A stretch of 64,000 nucleotides of DNA from Paguma larvata (GCA_030068075.1 CM057839.1:19943167-20007166); one strand, 5' to 3'. Numbered from the stretch's first letter, positions 11,101 through 23,255 are shown. The notes: generated from the letters alone by a model not told the origin. Program-made: numbers and translations.

Positions 11101-12434
11101 CAAACAAAAAGATTTCCAGGACAGAGACATAAGCTTTTTTAACTCATAGCACAACTAGTACAGGAGCATCAAAATTTGCGTTGATTCCCTTGTCTCAAGT
11201 TCCCCTGGGAGGATGCAGTGTGGGCCCTGACGAATGTTGTGCATGCTCTAGGTTTGTGTGACAACTGACCATCTCTGAGTTAGGTCTCCCCTGTGTCTCA
11301 ATGTTAACTGCTGGGCCACATCTTTTGCTGTAGCTTATGAACTTAGATTAATCATGATTCATACCATGAGGGCCATATGGCTGTTTAAAAAAATACTATG
11401 ATTCAGTCGCCAAGAAGTGAGAAAGTAACTACAGATGTCCTATATCATTCAAATGATGAGAAGATTTTTGGACTTTCTTTTGTGATTCAATCTGGAAAGT
11501 TCCTAATTAGAGTGAAGTGTATTTTTGTTAAAAAGCAGGAATTCATAAAGTGTAAATAATCATTAGCAGGCTGTGGTTGGGGGTCAATTTACTTAATCAG
11601 ATGATTTTCCTCCTAACTTGACTATTTATAGTAGAAAGTTTTCTTAACTGGGAAGGCAGAAATGAGAAAGAGTACTTGAAGGAGGATAGGCATGATTTAA
11701 AGAAAGAACCGAAGAGATGGGTGCTGTGGGCCCTAACGCAGCTCTGCTTACACCTGCAGCAGCCCAGGGGCCCAAGGTGGTAAGAAAAAAAAAAAAAAAA
11801 AAGAAGAAGAAGAGAAGGGAGACAAATGAGCAACAATGCATTGTGGATAATAGGGCATAAGAAAGAGAGAAAAGATGAATTCAAGTACCTTACAACACAG
11901 ACAAGAGCATTCATATCATGTAATATTATTATAAACCATATTTAATTTATAATATCTGCCACTTCAAGTGCTTTTTATCTATCCAATCAATTACACCATG
12001 TTAAATGGGCAATATTGACTGGAATATTTAAGAAACACAGTGATAAAATTGGAAGTGAATGTGTTGAAACCTTTAGGATATGGTTTAATAAACCATAAAA
12101 GAGAAATCTTCATGACAGAAAACTTCCAAATAGTGTATTTGTATAAACGTATAACTGTTATACAGATGACTTCTTCTGGGAGGAAAAAGGCTAAGTCAGT
12201 TGTTTGTATAATGTCACCCTAAGGCACAGATGATCAATTTGTTTTTATATAAGTTGCAGGGTATGATGATACATTTTGTGATGATGGATCTTATCAGCTT
12301 TGTAAAGCAGATATTTTATGTTATTTTATTTTAAAGTATAGTGTGCTTTTTCTTTATGAAAAAACATATAACCTCTGTAATTTGAGAATACCATTCTTTT
12401 GTGTGAACTTGGAAAAGTTAATTAAGCCAATCAG
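11101..12434. other. Unrecognised sequence with an A-rich/(GAA)n tract
   Basis: No gene recognised. A poly(A) run leading into GAA units lies at about 11785-11815, just after a short GC-richer stretch (11715-11780). The minus-strand frames crossing it are poly-F artefacts. Confidence 0.5.
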
Positions 12435-12439
12435 GTGTG

Positions 12440-12830
12440 TCCTGGGCTGAACTGTGTCCCCGTAACTGACATGTTGAAATCCTAACCCCTAGTAACTGAC
12501 TTGTGACTGCAGTTGGATATAGGGTCTTTAGAGAGATAATGAAGTTAAAATAAAGTCATTAGGGTGGACCTTAATCCAATTATAGCTGGTGTTCCTACAG
12601 GAAGCAGAAATTTGGACACAGACATGCATAGAGAGAAGACAATGTGAAGATGCAGGGAGAAGATGGCCATCTATAAACCAAGGAGACAAGCTTCAGCAGA
12701 AACCAAGCCTGCTAATACCTCGACCTTGTGCTTCGAGCCTCCAGAACTGTGAAAGAATACATTTCTGTTTTTCAGGACACCCAGAATATAATCCTTTGTC
12801 CTGGCAACCCTGTTACAAAATATTAGTCTT
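12440..12830 (+). mobile_element. MaLR (ERVL-MaLR, MLT1-type) LTR
   Basis: Typical MaLR LTR landmarks occur in order: 'actgtgtccccgtaactgac', 'gttgaaatcctaaccccta', a 'gggtctttagagagataat' block, 'ttagggtggaccttaatcc', 'gaagatgcagggagaagatgg', 'cctccagaactgtgaaaga', and a final part with 'cctggcaaccctgttac'. No interior is attached, so it is probably a solo LTR. The LTR would have supplied promoter and polyadenylation signals to its element; heavy divergence implies great age. Confidence 0.8.
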
Positions 12831-15800
12831 TTCATCAATGAAATAGGGATGAAAATAACTTATCCCATAGGGGATATAAGCTAAAATCGCATTTTGTTTC
12901 TCTCTTTCTTTCTCTATCTTTATGTCCCCATGACTTAAAGCAAACCTGTGTTCTAGGCATGGATAGACAAAGTTAAGCTAATTATACACTATGTTTATTC
13001 ATTCTCACCACATATGCTAATTGCAACTACAATGGTGAACATATATTTCATATAATGAAACATGTTTTCCTTTAGAAGATCTGTTCTTTCATATTTTTAT
13101 AATGATGATAAAAATATGCTAGCGTACCTATACTGATTAATTTCCCTAATACTGTGGAACCTAATACAATTCAAGCTATTGAATTTCTGCTAACCTACAT
13201 AAATATATATCTTTTTAATATTAATTATAATTTAAATATTAACATAACTGCAGAAAAGGATATTTTATCAAAGAAGAATGTATTCACATGCTCACTTCTC
13301 AAACACAAGTTTTTTATCTCTCTAGAATCTACTATTTTTGTTTGTTCATATTTTCACATAATTTTACTTAGAGTGTTTATATACTCATAGTGCTATTATT
13401 ATTAGTTATTCACAAGAGTCGTTTCATATGTCATGAATTACATAAATAAATGTTCAATCATGTGAATATGCTATGTTTTATATAACTATTTTTGTTATTG
13501 AATGTGCAGATTAATTATACAAATTCAATTAATTAATATTTCACTTGTAATAAAACAATTTGTGAAGTAAAGTTTTCTTATTAATTATATAATGCTGCAA
13601 TATGGCTTCTGTGAAGCAATTTGCTAAATACCTAGTCTATTAATCCGTGGTAGCTTTGGAGCTGTAAATTGATTTTAATTATAGGTCATGTTTTCATGTA
13701 AATAATTCGTTGTAGATAGAGATTGGAACAATAACTAAAAATTGATGGCATTAGTTCTATTTTTAGGGTAAAGCTTAAAGAGCTTTCTTTAAATTCTTAA
13801 GCACATAATTTTCTTGAATGAACACACTATGAAACATACTTATAAAGTTGAATTTTCTATAGGGATACATTAACTTGCATTACAAATTACTAAGGCAAAA
13901 ATCACTGTGCAGAAAATAAATTATTTTTATAAAATAGGAGTCTCTATTTACTAGCCTTCTAGTGTATATACTAGGGACAATTGTAGTGCTGAGAACTGCA
14001 ATATATATGTGCACTAACGTGCATTAGATTTTGATGATGTCTTTAAAGCAATTTCTGTTCTTTAAGGAAGGCTCTGCTTAATTATAAATTCAATTTCATG
14101 CAAGTCACTGTGATTTTGATTCAATGTTCAATCCCACCTGACATTTGCAATTATAAAACTCTCAAAGCTTATGTATTCTGAGATATTCACCACCAAGCTT
14201 TATAGACACCAGTGCCTCCAGTATGATGGTTTGTTCACAATATCTGATATGCATTCATATGCTAATATTCATTCTTACTAAAGCAGGACTGCTGAGATTT
14301 GGCCAATTTCTCTTTATCTGTGTCTCCTATAATGGTTGGTCAAATGGAGAATAAAGAGAAGTTAAAACTCTCTTTAAGTCACTGGGCAAAGCAAGCATTA
14401 GCATTACTCATCTTTTCTGTTAAATGCAGGGACTTAAAACTTGCTTTTGTATACGTTTAGTGGCAGCTCTGTTCCAGTCTTGAACCTTATATTTGTTTCT
14501 AATATTTCCCAACATGAATGCTTCTATTATTGTGAACAGTGACCTATGGATACATGCACATGACACATGTCAAATTATTAATTTACTAAACAAGAAGTGT
14601 TTTAAGTTCAAAGATGCTGAATGATGATAGAACTAATGAAATTTCACAGTGACTTGAGCAACAGTCAAGAGTACCTCAGGAAATATATTCAACTGGATAA
14701 CGAAATTATATTTCAAACTAGGTCTCTAAAATCATGTTATTGACAACTAGATTGCATGAAAGAAAAATAAAGTGCAAAATGTTGAGATAACTTAAAAATA
14801 CTATTGATATCTTAACATGAATACAAATGGAAACTCATGTGCAATAATCTAAATATTTAAAAGTTATAAATCAAGCCACAAACTGTTAAGTAAAATATAG
14901 TGTGTTTCCTACCACTACATATATATCTTACAATTAGAAAAGTTTAAAACAAAAGATATACGTAAAGTTATGGCACTTATATAGTGAAAGTGTGCAAAAT
15001 ATCAGAGATTGTTGAATTTAATACTGGAAACAATTAGATGTTCTGTTGATGAACAGAGAACTTTTGAATGAGGAAATTAAAGAAAAATGTAATTAATTTT
15101 AAAATATTTTGTTCTATGGGTCTTTAAGTTTTATTCCAAGAAAAATTTTAAGTTTTTAGAATTGAGTTTTTTACATAGTTTAGATTTTACTGGCAATAAT
15201 GATTGCTGGGAGATAAACATGCATAGGTCTCTTCCACATCTCTGTACACAGAGGTGCTGATTATCCTTTATTTTGGACTATTTTCAAGAATATTTGTATT
15301 CAACAGGTGAACAGCCTTGGAAAAAGGTATTGTCCATTAGAGCAAAGGGCAGGCATGCTTACACTCATTACTAAAGATTGGGGTTTAAGAAATCACTGGC
15401 TTTTTTTTGACACCCTGTGGGAAGTGGGGCTTGGGAAACCACCACAAAAATGTAACTTCTCCAAAGAATTGCCATGAATAATAAAATGCTTTGGGTCTCC
15501 AATTCAGGAGTCCTCTGACAGAAACTATGAGACTTTAGCCAGCTAACAATTAGTTCACAAGTAGGGTAAAATCTGTGAGCCTTTAAAGGCATGGGACAAT
15601 TAATGAATAATAATATGTAAAATATGTTTTACAGTCAAATAATAAAACACAAAATAAAAGTGTGTTAGGGTTCATTTTAAACAATTATATACCATTTTAC
15701 TGTAATCAAGATTTTTACATAAGATGTAGCTATCGGCAGTAATCACCAAAAAAATTAAACAATAAAATGCACATATGTTATCTCATAAATATATTAAGAA

Positions 15801-15885
15801 GCATGTAAATATAAAATGAAATATTGAAGTTCTTGATTATTTCCATACTTAAGCAAATATTATCTTGCTCAAAAAATTTAAAGTA
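12831..15885. other. AT-rich sequence, nothing recognised
   Basis: About 3 kb of AT-rich DNA. Short frames (for example 13154-13390 and minus 15371-15592) show no domain. This is the first of several long stretches without clear interspersed repeats. Confidence 0.55.
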
Positions 15886-15900
15886 TCCATTAAAGTTTAA

Positions 15901-16115
15901 TTTTTTTAATGTTTATTTATTTTGAGAGAGAGAAAGAAAGATCATGAGTTCGGGAGGGGCAGAGAGAGAGAGACACACAACGCACAGAATCTAAAGCAGG
16001 CTCCAGGCTCTGAGCTGTCAACACAGAGCCCAATGCAGTTCTCAAACTCTCAAGCTGTGAGATCATGACTTGAGTCAAAGTCGGACACTTAACCGATTGA
16101 GCCACCAGGTGCTCC
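15901..16115 (-). mobile_element. can-SINE with 15-bp perfect TSD
   Basis: Full-length reverse-strand felid SINE (tail complement tttttttaatgtttatttatt, GA tract, 'gcaggctccaggctctgagc', ending 'gattgagccaccaggtgctcc'). TSD tccattaaagtttaa at 15886-15900 and 16116-16130 is perfect, which fits a fairly recent insertion. Confidence 0.95.
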
Positions 16116-16423
16116 TCCATTAAAGTTTAAACACAAATTCTAATTAATAATATTGTTATAATATTCTGAATAATTTTGAATATTTTAATTGAGTTTAATA
16201 AATAATGTTTTTATAATTATAATTATACAGATCACTGTGCATCTAATTTTCAATATGAAAACTGTTAGACTTTATGTGATTTATGTTTAGAATACATATA
16301 TATGAATTTTAGCATAATATATATTGATTACTAAAATGTTCCTTTCTATTTGAAGGAAAGGGGACAAGAATAAATAGTACAGAACACCTCTGAAATATTC
16401 TTTCTTTTTTGGAATTTTCTTCT

Positions 16424-16635
16424 ACATTTATTTATTTATTTTGAGAGAGAGAGAGAGAGAGAGAGAGATCATGAAAGGGGGATGGGCAGAGAGAGAAGGA
16501 GACAGAGAATCTCAAGCAGGCTCTGCACTGTCAGAGCAGAGCCCTATACAGGGCTTGATCCCACAAACAATGAAATGATGATGTAAACTGAAATCAACAG
16601 TCAGACACTAACTGATGGAGCCACCCAGGTGCCCT
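16424..16635 (-). mobile_element. can-SINE, long (GA)n tract
   Basis: Reverse-strand SINE: tttatttatttattttgaga, about 26 bp of (GA)n (16443-16468), 'gcaggctctgcactgtcag', ending 'gagccacccaggtgccc'. The central copy differs from the commonest felid form, suggesting another subfamily. No certain TSD. Confidence 0.9.
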
Positions 16636-16649
16636 GAATTATTATTAAT

Positions 16650-17045
16650 CATCAGAACCAATTGCCTAAGATTTGGAGGGTTAATACTGGAATTAAAATA
16701 TGTATCTACTTCTCTTTCCTCCTAATTTAGCTCCTGTGACAGCATCTGTGCTTTTCTTCAACCTCCCCTATGAGAGCTGACACTGAGCTTCTTAGGTTCG
16801 AAGTTTTTCATATGCCTCAAAGATGTAAGGTAAAAGAAAGGATGCCAATATATTCAAGTTCTAATGGAGCCAAGGATGTGCATTTGACTCTATCACATTT
16901 TCCTACTTATTTTGTACCAGGGCCTGGGCTCATAATGGAAAAATGGATAGAAGTAACCAATCTGTTTGATGATCTTAGCTGTACTTAATAATTTCACAGC
17001 AGCTCTGACACTGTTCATCTATTTCTCCTACCCAGCTTACTCAGT
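16650..17045. other. Sequence between SINEs, possible start of the ERV remnant
   Basis: Includes a 72-codon + strand frame (16770-16988) without a recognised domain. Because ERVL-like sequence follows directly across the next SINE, this stretch may be part of the same old provirus (LTR or leader), but I cannot confirm it. Confidence 0.35.
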
Positions 17046-17060
17046 AAAAGTTTGGTTTGA

Positions 17061-17277
17061 GGGGCGCCTGGGTGGCTCAGTCGGTTGAGCGGCCGACTTC
17101 GGCTCAGGTCATGATCTCACGGTCTGTGAGTTCGAGCCCCCATCGGGCTCTATGCTGACAGCTCAGAGCCTGGAGCCTGCTTCGGATTCTGTGTCTCCCT
17201 CTCATTCTGCCCTACCCCTGCTCATACTCTGTCTCTATGTCTCTCAAAAATAAATAAACGTTAAAAAAATTAAAAAA
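17061..17277 (+). mobile_element. Young felid SINE with 15-bp perfect TSD
   Basis: Near-consensus full-length SINE (ggggcgcctgggtggctcag to aaataaataaacgtt plus A-rich tail). TSD aaaagtttggtttga at 17046-17060 and 17278-17292 is perfect. It contains tRNA-type A and B box regions (tggctcagtcggttgagc; gtgagttcgagcccc), the internal RNA polymerase III promoter. Confidence 0.97.
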
Positions 17278-17668
17278 AAAAGTTTGGTTTGATTATTATT
17301 AACCTGGCCCCCTTGATTGCATTTGGAACAACTGTAGCTTTAGAGACCATGTGAGCTCCAAATTTTCTGCAGAATTGACTAAGACCGTGGTTATGACTGC
17401 ACTGCAGCCAATGCCTCCCTCTGATCAGTCATTGCTCTCATACCCTCACAGGAGCTGATCCTAAGGCATTCTCCAATCAGTTCCCTCCAGAGAAATACCA
17501 AACTTAGAGTCCATTCCTCAGAAAACTCTACCTGAAAAAGTTGGTGCCCGATAAGGTCCAACAAAACAGACTCTAAAATGGGATTTTGGAGCTGTTAATG
17601 CTTATTTATCCCTGGTCATAGATGTCACAATGACCTTGGCATATCATGTGCAATTTTAATCTTCTTAC

Positions 17669-17698
17669 TCTCCTCCTCCTCCTCCTCCTCCTCCTTCT
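17669..17698. repeat. (TCC)n microsatellite
   Basis: Nine or so tcc units inside the retroviral remnant. The reverse strand reads as poly-R or poly-E and creates two false minus-strand frames. Confidence 0.92.
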
Positions 17699-18544
17699 CA
17701 GAGTGGCAATGTTGCATGGAATACCAATGAAAGAGAATGCACTGGTGGGGATGGATTGCTTTAGAGGGAAGTTCAAGCACAGTAGTAATTGCAAAGACAA
17801 TAAATACTGATGGACTGAAGAAATACAATAAAACGCTGAGAATGGTTAATTGATTAAATGAGAGTCAATGCAGAAAGTCAGAAGACCTCTTTTGCAGTGT
17901 ATAAAAAGACTCTTGTTTCCTACAGCAGGAGGGCAGAAAGTTGATGATAAAACCTTACACTTAATTTTAAAAGCAGCAGAGCCCTAGAGAAGGGCTATCA
18001 TCTCTAGCTAGTAGTAGTCTTAATTGGAAGGTGTGAGAGTGTTTGACTCAGAATGGCAATATTTTGGTCAAGCCACTTGAAATGCCTTGATACCTCCTAA
18101 TGCATGAACACTCTAAATCTGTAGCAGTGTATACCACTCCTTTCTGTCAGACTTGAAGATGATTCAGAAGATAATACTTGACAAGACACCGTATCCCAAT
18201 ATTTATCCTTGATCTTGGCCGAAACCTACAGAAAAAGTGAAATTACACCATAATCCAGCCAGTAGTCTACATTCATTGTCTTGGCCTAATGCTATGTCAG
18301 CTATTTTATCTTCTGTTAAAATATAGTCCAAAGGGACTCGAGACTCTAGACATTCTAAAAAATACTATAGAAATTAAAATCTATAAACAAGAAGTGGCAA
18401 GTAAGGAGGACCTGGTAAGAAAGATGTGCTGCAAAAAATTGGAAATAAATTTATGAAGCCCTCAGAATCTGAAATGTAAGTAGTTTTTAGGAGTAGTCTG
18501 AGTCTGGGGCCTATCAGTACATTTGCTCCAAAGTAATGGAGAAA

Positions 18545-18735
18545 GGGGCACCGGGGTGGCTCAGTCAGTTAAGCGTCTGACTTTGGCTGAGGTCATGATC
18601 TTATGGTTCATGAATTCGAACCATGAGTGAGGCTCTGTGTTGACAGCTCAGAGCCTGGAGCCTGCTTCAGATTCTGTGTCTCTCTCTCTCTGGCTCTCTC
18701 TCTCTCTCTCTCTTTCTCAAAAAAAACATTAAATG
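18545..18735 (+). mobile_element. can-SINE within ERVL remnant
   Basis: Felid-type SINE (ggggcaccggggtggctcag, 'gctcagagcctggagcctgc', (TC)n, A-rich tail ending near aaacattaaatg). No clear TSD. It lies inside retroviral sequence and is therefore younger than it. Confidence 0.93.
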
Positions 18736-19206
18736 TTTTTAATTTATAAAATTAAGTAGAGGACAAATTATTATATATCACACCTCTACTGATAAGAAGG
18801 AAGTATTATAATACTTGACAGACCTCTTCTGGGGGTAGCATATTTCATGTCTTAGAACATTTCTCTTCCCCTTCTGTTAAGTAACATACAAAAGGCTATA
18901 AGCTTTGTATGTGGCCAAGAGAATTAGGCCAAGGCAGTAGTGCAAATGGCATTGCCAATTGGTCCAAACAATCTGCAGTCCTCATAGGATTAAAGGTATC
19001 TTGGAAAATATAATGCATGGAGTTTGTGACAAGGTCCAACTGTACAATCACAATCAAAACTCTAGGGGTTTTGAGCAATATTATGCCATGTGCAGTAGAT
19101 AATTATGTACCATTTTACAAACAGCTGCTGCATCCTACTGGGCCTTGGTAGAGGTGGAAACACATGAAATGGAATATAAACGATCATGTGATCAGAAATG
19201 TCCCAT

Positions 19207-19435
19207 GGGGCACCTGGGTGGCTCAGTCGGTTAAACCTCCAACTTCAGTTCAGGTCATGATCTCAAAGTTCGTGAGTTTGAGCCCTGAGTCGAACTCTAT
19301 GCTGACAGCTCAGAGCCTGGAACCTGCTTTGGATCCTCTGTCTCCCTCTCTCTCTCTGCCCTCCCCCCCCAACTCACACTCTGTCTCTCTCCGTCTCAAA
19401 AATAAATAAACATTAAAAAAAGAAAAAAGAAGAAA
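19207..19435 (+). mobile_element. can-SINE within ERVL remnant, TSD present
   Basis: Full-length + strand SINE (ggggcacctgggtggctcag to an A-rich aaaaagaaaaaagaag tail). TSD agaaatgtcc (19194-19203) and agaaatgttcc (19437-19447), nearly identical. Confidence 0.94.
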
Positions 19436-21049
19436 AGAAATGTTCCTTGGTGGTTTCAAACTGTCAGGTTCACAAATTCATAAGTTGGGGCACCCACACA
19501 ATCCTTCCTAATTTGAAAGTGGTATATCTGGGATTGAACAAGAACAGGTGCAAAAAGCTGTATGAACAAATGCCCCTGACTCTAACGTCATCTACTGGTG
19601 TTACATTGCGCTCTTTCACTCAGACCAGTGGCCAAATGATGGGGTACTTTTTGCCCTGATAGCAGCAAGAAAAATGGGAGTCTTGTTTTATGGTAAATAT
19701 ACGGGCAAAATCTAAAAATGGACTGCTTTACATTATAATCTCCCCTCTCAGAGATGGCTGTGAAAGGCAGAAGAGAGGAGAATTCCTTCCAGTGAACAGA
19801 GCCTTGGAAAGTATTTCTAGTGATCTTTTTGTGTAGAAAGAGAAAATGCTGTAAAAAATACAAATGGGCTCAGGGGCACTGGCAAATGGCTTGTCTGCTT
19901 GGTCAGAAACCCAGAAAGATTAGAAGACTGAAGGCATGTCAATCTGGGGAAGCAACATTTCGTTGACCTGTGGGAGTGGACACATATTGTAAAGGCCTTT
20001 GTGTTTCATGGTAGCAGCCAAAGAAGGATAAACATTATCGAAGAGGCAATACCAAACAAGTGTTGCAAATGACTTAACCAAATGGTCATGGCCAGCCCAA
20101 AATGAGTATGATGGGCACAGCTACAATGCACCATGATACAAGGGTTCAGGATTCACACTATGAATTGGCCCAGCACTGTGCACTCGTGTGCATGAAGACT
20201 GACCAAGCTACTGCTGCTACTGCACATCTAACCTCCAGGAATGAGATCCATGCTGAGTCTCCAGTACAGCACTGCCACATGAGGAGGCCGATAGCAATAA
20301 CTTATTAATAAATTATGTTGTACTTCTTCCGTTCTGTAAGAGGAATGACATATCTTAAGGGGAAATGACACATATTCTGGAAATGTTTTTGATTATCCTG
20401 CTTACATTTCCACAGGCAGGACAATTGTCTAAGAATTTATACAACCCTTGGTCTTCCAAGATAGAATGTCATAGGTTACAATGGATCAAGAACTCACTTT
20501 ACAGCAAAAGAAGTATAGCTGTTGGGACATGAATATGGGATCTACAGATCTTATATACTGAACCATGAAGAATATGTCAGCATGAAAGAGTATTTGATTG
20601 GATTTTGAAGACACACTATGATATAGTTTGGAGACAATGCACTGCAAGGAAAGAATACCATTTTTCAGGAAGCACTATCCACCATACATCAAATATAATG
20701 ATATAGCATTCTGTCATCAAGACACGAGTTGAAAGCTTCACTCTAGGAACCAAAAGGTAGAAGGAGAAGCCTACAGTTTAAGTCCCACTTGATTTTGGAA
20801 AATCTGTGCTTTTCTTTCTCATAACTCCAGGCTGTACATGTTTGAGGGCCTGATTTCCAAAGAGGAAATGTTTCCATAAGAAAATACAAGAAGAGTAAAA
20901 TTAAACTTTAAGCCTTGGATTCTGCTTAGTCACTCTGGGTTCCTTATGCTAAGAGATTAGCAGACAAGGAAAAGAGTCCTGATCCTGGTAGGTACAAGTG
21001 ACCAAGCTGATCTGAAGACCGGGTAGGATGTTGTCAAAGAATGAGGGAG

Positions 21050-21915
21050 GACTTATTTCACCTAGTGTAATATCCTCAAGATTCTTCCATGTTGTTCCAC
21101 ACAGCAGAATTTCTTTAAAACAAAACCTGAGGGGCGCCTGGGTGGCTCAGTCGGTTGAGTGTCCAACTTCAGCTCAGGTCACGATCTCACAGTCTGTGAG
21201 TTCGAGCCCCGAATCGGGCTCTGTGCTGACAGCTCTGAGCCTGGAACCTGCTTTGGATTCTGTGTCTCCTTCTCTCTCTGCCCCTCCCCCACTCATGCTC
21301 TGTCTCTCTCTGTCTCAAAAATAAATAAACATTAAAAAAATTTTAAAAAATTACAAAACAAAACCTGAGGCATATTACATTATCCATTCCTACCACATTT
21401 TCTTCATTCATTTATCCATCAATGGATATTTAGATGGGTTCCACATCTTGGCTAAAAAACAATGCGGCAATTAAAATGGGAGTGGAGATATCTCTGATAT
21501 TCTTATCTCAGTATTTTTGGATAAATACCAAAAAGTGGATTGCTGAAACATATGGTATTTCTATTTCCAGTTTTTTGAGGAATTTCCACACTGTTTTCCT
21601 TAACAACTGTATTATGATATAAGCCAGTCACAAAGGACTAATATTACATGATTCTAATTATATGAGGCATCTAAAATAGTCAAACACATAGAAGCAGAGG
21701 GTGAAATAGTGGTTACCAGGGGCTAGGCAGAGGGGGAAATGGGGAGTTGCTATTCAAGGGGTATAGCTTCAGTTGTGCAAGATAACATCCTGGTGATCAG
21801 TTAGGCAACATTGTGCCTATATGTAACAATATGGTATTACACACATAAAAAATTGTTAAGGGAGTAGATCCCATGTTAAAGTGTTCCAACTCCATTAAAA
21901 AAGAAAAAAAAAGAA
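21050..21915. mobile_element. LINE-1 with inverted 5' half (twin-primed)
   Basis: 21050 to about 21612 is L1 ORF2 on the minus strand (acttatttcacctagtgtaa; 'cttcattcatttatccatca'; 'ttttttgaggaatttccaca'). At about 21613 the orientation flips and the + strand continues the same L1 from almost the same internal point (ataagccagtcacaaagga), through 'gtggttaccaggggctagg' to the 3' end near 21915 with an A-rich tail. Joined this way, the halves form one L1 3' end whose upstream part is inverted. A SINE interrupts the inverted half. Confidence 0.85.
21131..21354 (+). mobile_element. Young felid SINE inside the inverted L1 half
   Basis: Near-consensus SINE. TSD aaaacaaaacctgagg at about 21117-21132 and 21355-21370 is perfect over 16 bp; the gg at 21131-21132 can be assigned to TSD or SINE start. 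It is younger than the L1 it splits. Confidence 0.96.
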
Positions 21916-21929
21916 AGTGTGAAATAGAA

Positions 21930-22660
21930 AACGAAGGAAGTTAACATCTTTGACATTTAGGTGAATTTACAGAGGCGCTCTCGGTATTACTTTATTCAAT
22001 TTTGATAATAAATGAACAAGTGTCGCTTTCATAGACTGAAAAGGTCATAATGATAAGACACTCAGATCCATCAAGGATGGGGATTCTGGGTCTCCCCACC
22101 AGGCAAGCTACCCGAGAGTGATGGAAATCTGGAATGAGTGCAAGAGGGAGAAGATGAACATCAGTTGCAGCCGCTAGCTCGTTTCCACTGCCAGTCCTCA
22201 TGTAAATTTCCCTAAGGAAAAAGACCAACAATTCCGAAGGTGCTCCTATCAGAAGTGTTTATGCAAGGGACACAGAGGAAGGCAGGAATGGATTATAATG
22301 CATGTTGCAGGGCACCGTTAGGATGTGCTCTTAAGACTGAGGCACTCCTTCCCCCAGCTGCTGGGACCAGGGGAAGCTTGAGAGCTCATCAGAAGCTTGA
22401 GGAATTGCCTTGGGCCTCTAAAAGAGCCTCCCTCTCCAAGTTTACCCTATCGCCCTGGGACAGTGCACGTTCGAAGGCTGGATGCTTTGCCTGAATTCTG
22501 AAGAACCATGCCAGTTCCACAGCTTTCCATGGGCTTCCCTGACTGTTGCCTCTGCTGTGACCACATTGCAGTTTAAGTCCTCCTCCTGTCGCCAATGAAC
22601 TGTCTGCACATAAACTTCCCTACAGGAATCTGTTTCTGGGGAGGTCAACCGAAGACAGCT
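21930..22660 (+). mobile_element. Possible ERV 3' region or LTR
   Basis: A less AT-rich block directly after the L1, with LTR-like composition ('ctgctgggaccaggggaagc', 'gccctgggacagtgcacg', 'cctctgctgtgaccaca', 'tctgtttctggggaggtcaa'). Its position after the ERVL interior suggests it may be the 3' portion of that element, but I cannot name an LTR family or mark its ends. Short frames on both strands (22240-22648) have no domain. Confidence 0.35.
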
Positions 22661-23219
22661 AACTTCGTAGAAGATTAAATTAGTTGAATGATTTGGTTAA
22701 TTTTAAATCAGAAGTCCCATTCCATATACTCATTGTTTGTGGTTAATTGCTACTGTAGTGTTTTCTTTGCAAAATGCTTTTATGTGGAAAAGGCATCACA
22801 GACTTTATTATTTATGTTTCAGGACTGATGCTAACTCTATGGCATTTGTTCTGTATTTCTACTTCCATAATTAATGGATAACTTGCCATTGGGGATTTAG
22901 TATCTCAATTTCTGTTCAACTGCTTGGTTTAAGTTCTAACTGTAATTCCAAAGGATAAATGGAGTTGGTTTCCTGACAGTGAAGATTGCTATGTTTACTA
23001 CTTCTCTCTGACCAGAAACAGACAAGATGACATACCTTTGACTTTAAATTGATTAATAATCATTCTTCCAGGTGTTTATATTATGGCATATTACAAATAT
23101 AGGGCAAGGGATTATTCAAGAGTATTTATCAGTTCGATATCCTAGTTACAAGCAAAAGAAAATAATTCTGCCTGTATAAACAGAAAGGGAATTTATCAAA
23201 AAGGCATCGAGTACCATAT
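22661..23219. other. AT-rich sequence, nothing recognised
   Basis: No supported gene or named repeat. Confidence 0.55.
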
Positions 23220-23220
23220 A

Positions 23221-23253
<33 letters not shown>
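23221..23253. repeat. (CA)n microsatellite
   Basis: About 16 uninterrupted ca units, long enough to be polymorphic. Confidence 0.97.

Positions 23254-23255
<2 letters not shown>

Larger units (their letters stand above)
17293..21045 (+). pseudogene. ERVL-type endogenous retrovirus interior, decayed
   Basis: About 3.7 kb resembles the interior of class III ERVL elements. The best recognised part is 19.4-21.0 kb, which follows the family's order from RNase H through integrase (ctaacctccaggaatgaga near 20230; aactcactttacagcaaaag near 20492) to the pol end (ggaaccaaaaggtagaagg near 20747; aactccaggctgtacatg near 20825). A TGGTGCCCG motif near 17541 could be a primer-binding site. Reading frames are broken throughout by stops and indels, so no protein can be made. 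SINEs at 18545 and 19207 are inserted within it. The left edge is uncertain. Confidence 0.7.

Noticed and set aside
9727..11115. Possible TSD for the 9.8-kb L1 (aaaatttcca versus aaaagatttccagg)
   Set aside because: The left copy lies about 80 bp before L1 homology begins and the match is short and imperfect, so it may be chance.
17061..17277. tRNA gene, because of good A and B box matches
   Set aside because: The boxes belong to a tRNA-derived SINE. There is no complete cloverleaf and an A-rich tail and TSD are present. The same holds for all other SINE copies.
17606..17828. Arginine- or glutamate-rich minus-strand frames, considered as a basic nuclear protein
   Set aside because: The R8/E8 stretch is the translated (TCC)n microsatellite within a retroviral remnant.
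21028..21324. 98-codon frame with a 'VAQSVECPTSAQV' segment, recurring in similar form elsewhere in the window
   Set aside because: The recurring peptide is a translation of the SINE head; the rest is antisense L1.
23221..23253. Regular short repeats as a possible CRISPR-like array
   Set aside because: Dinucleotide microsatellite in a vertebrate genome; there are no spacers.
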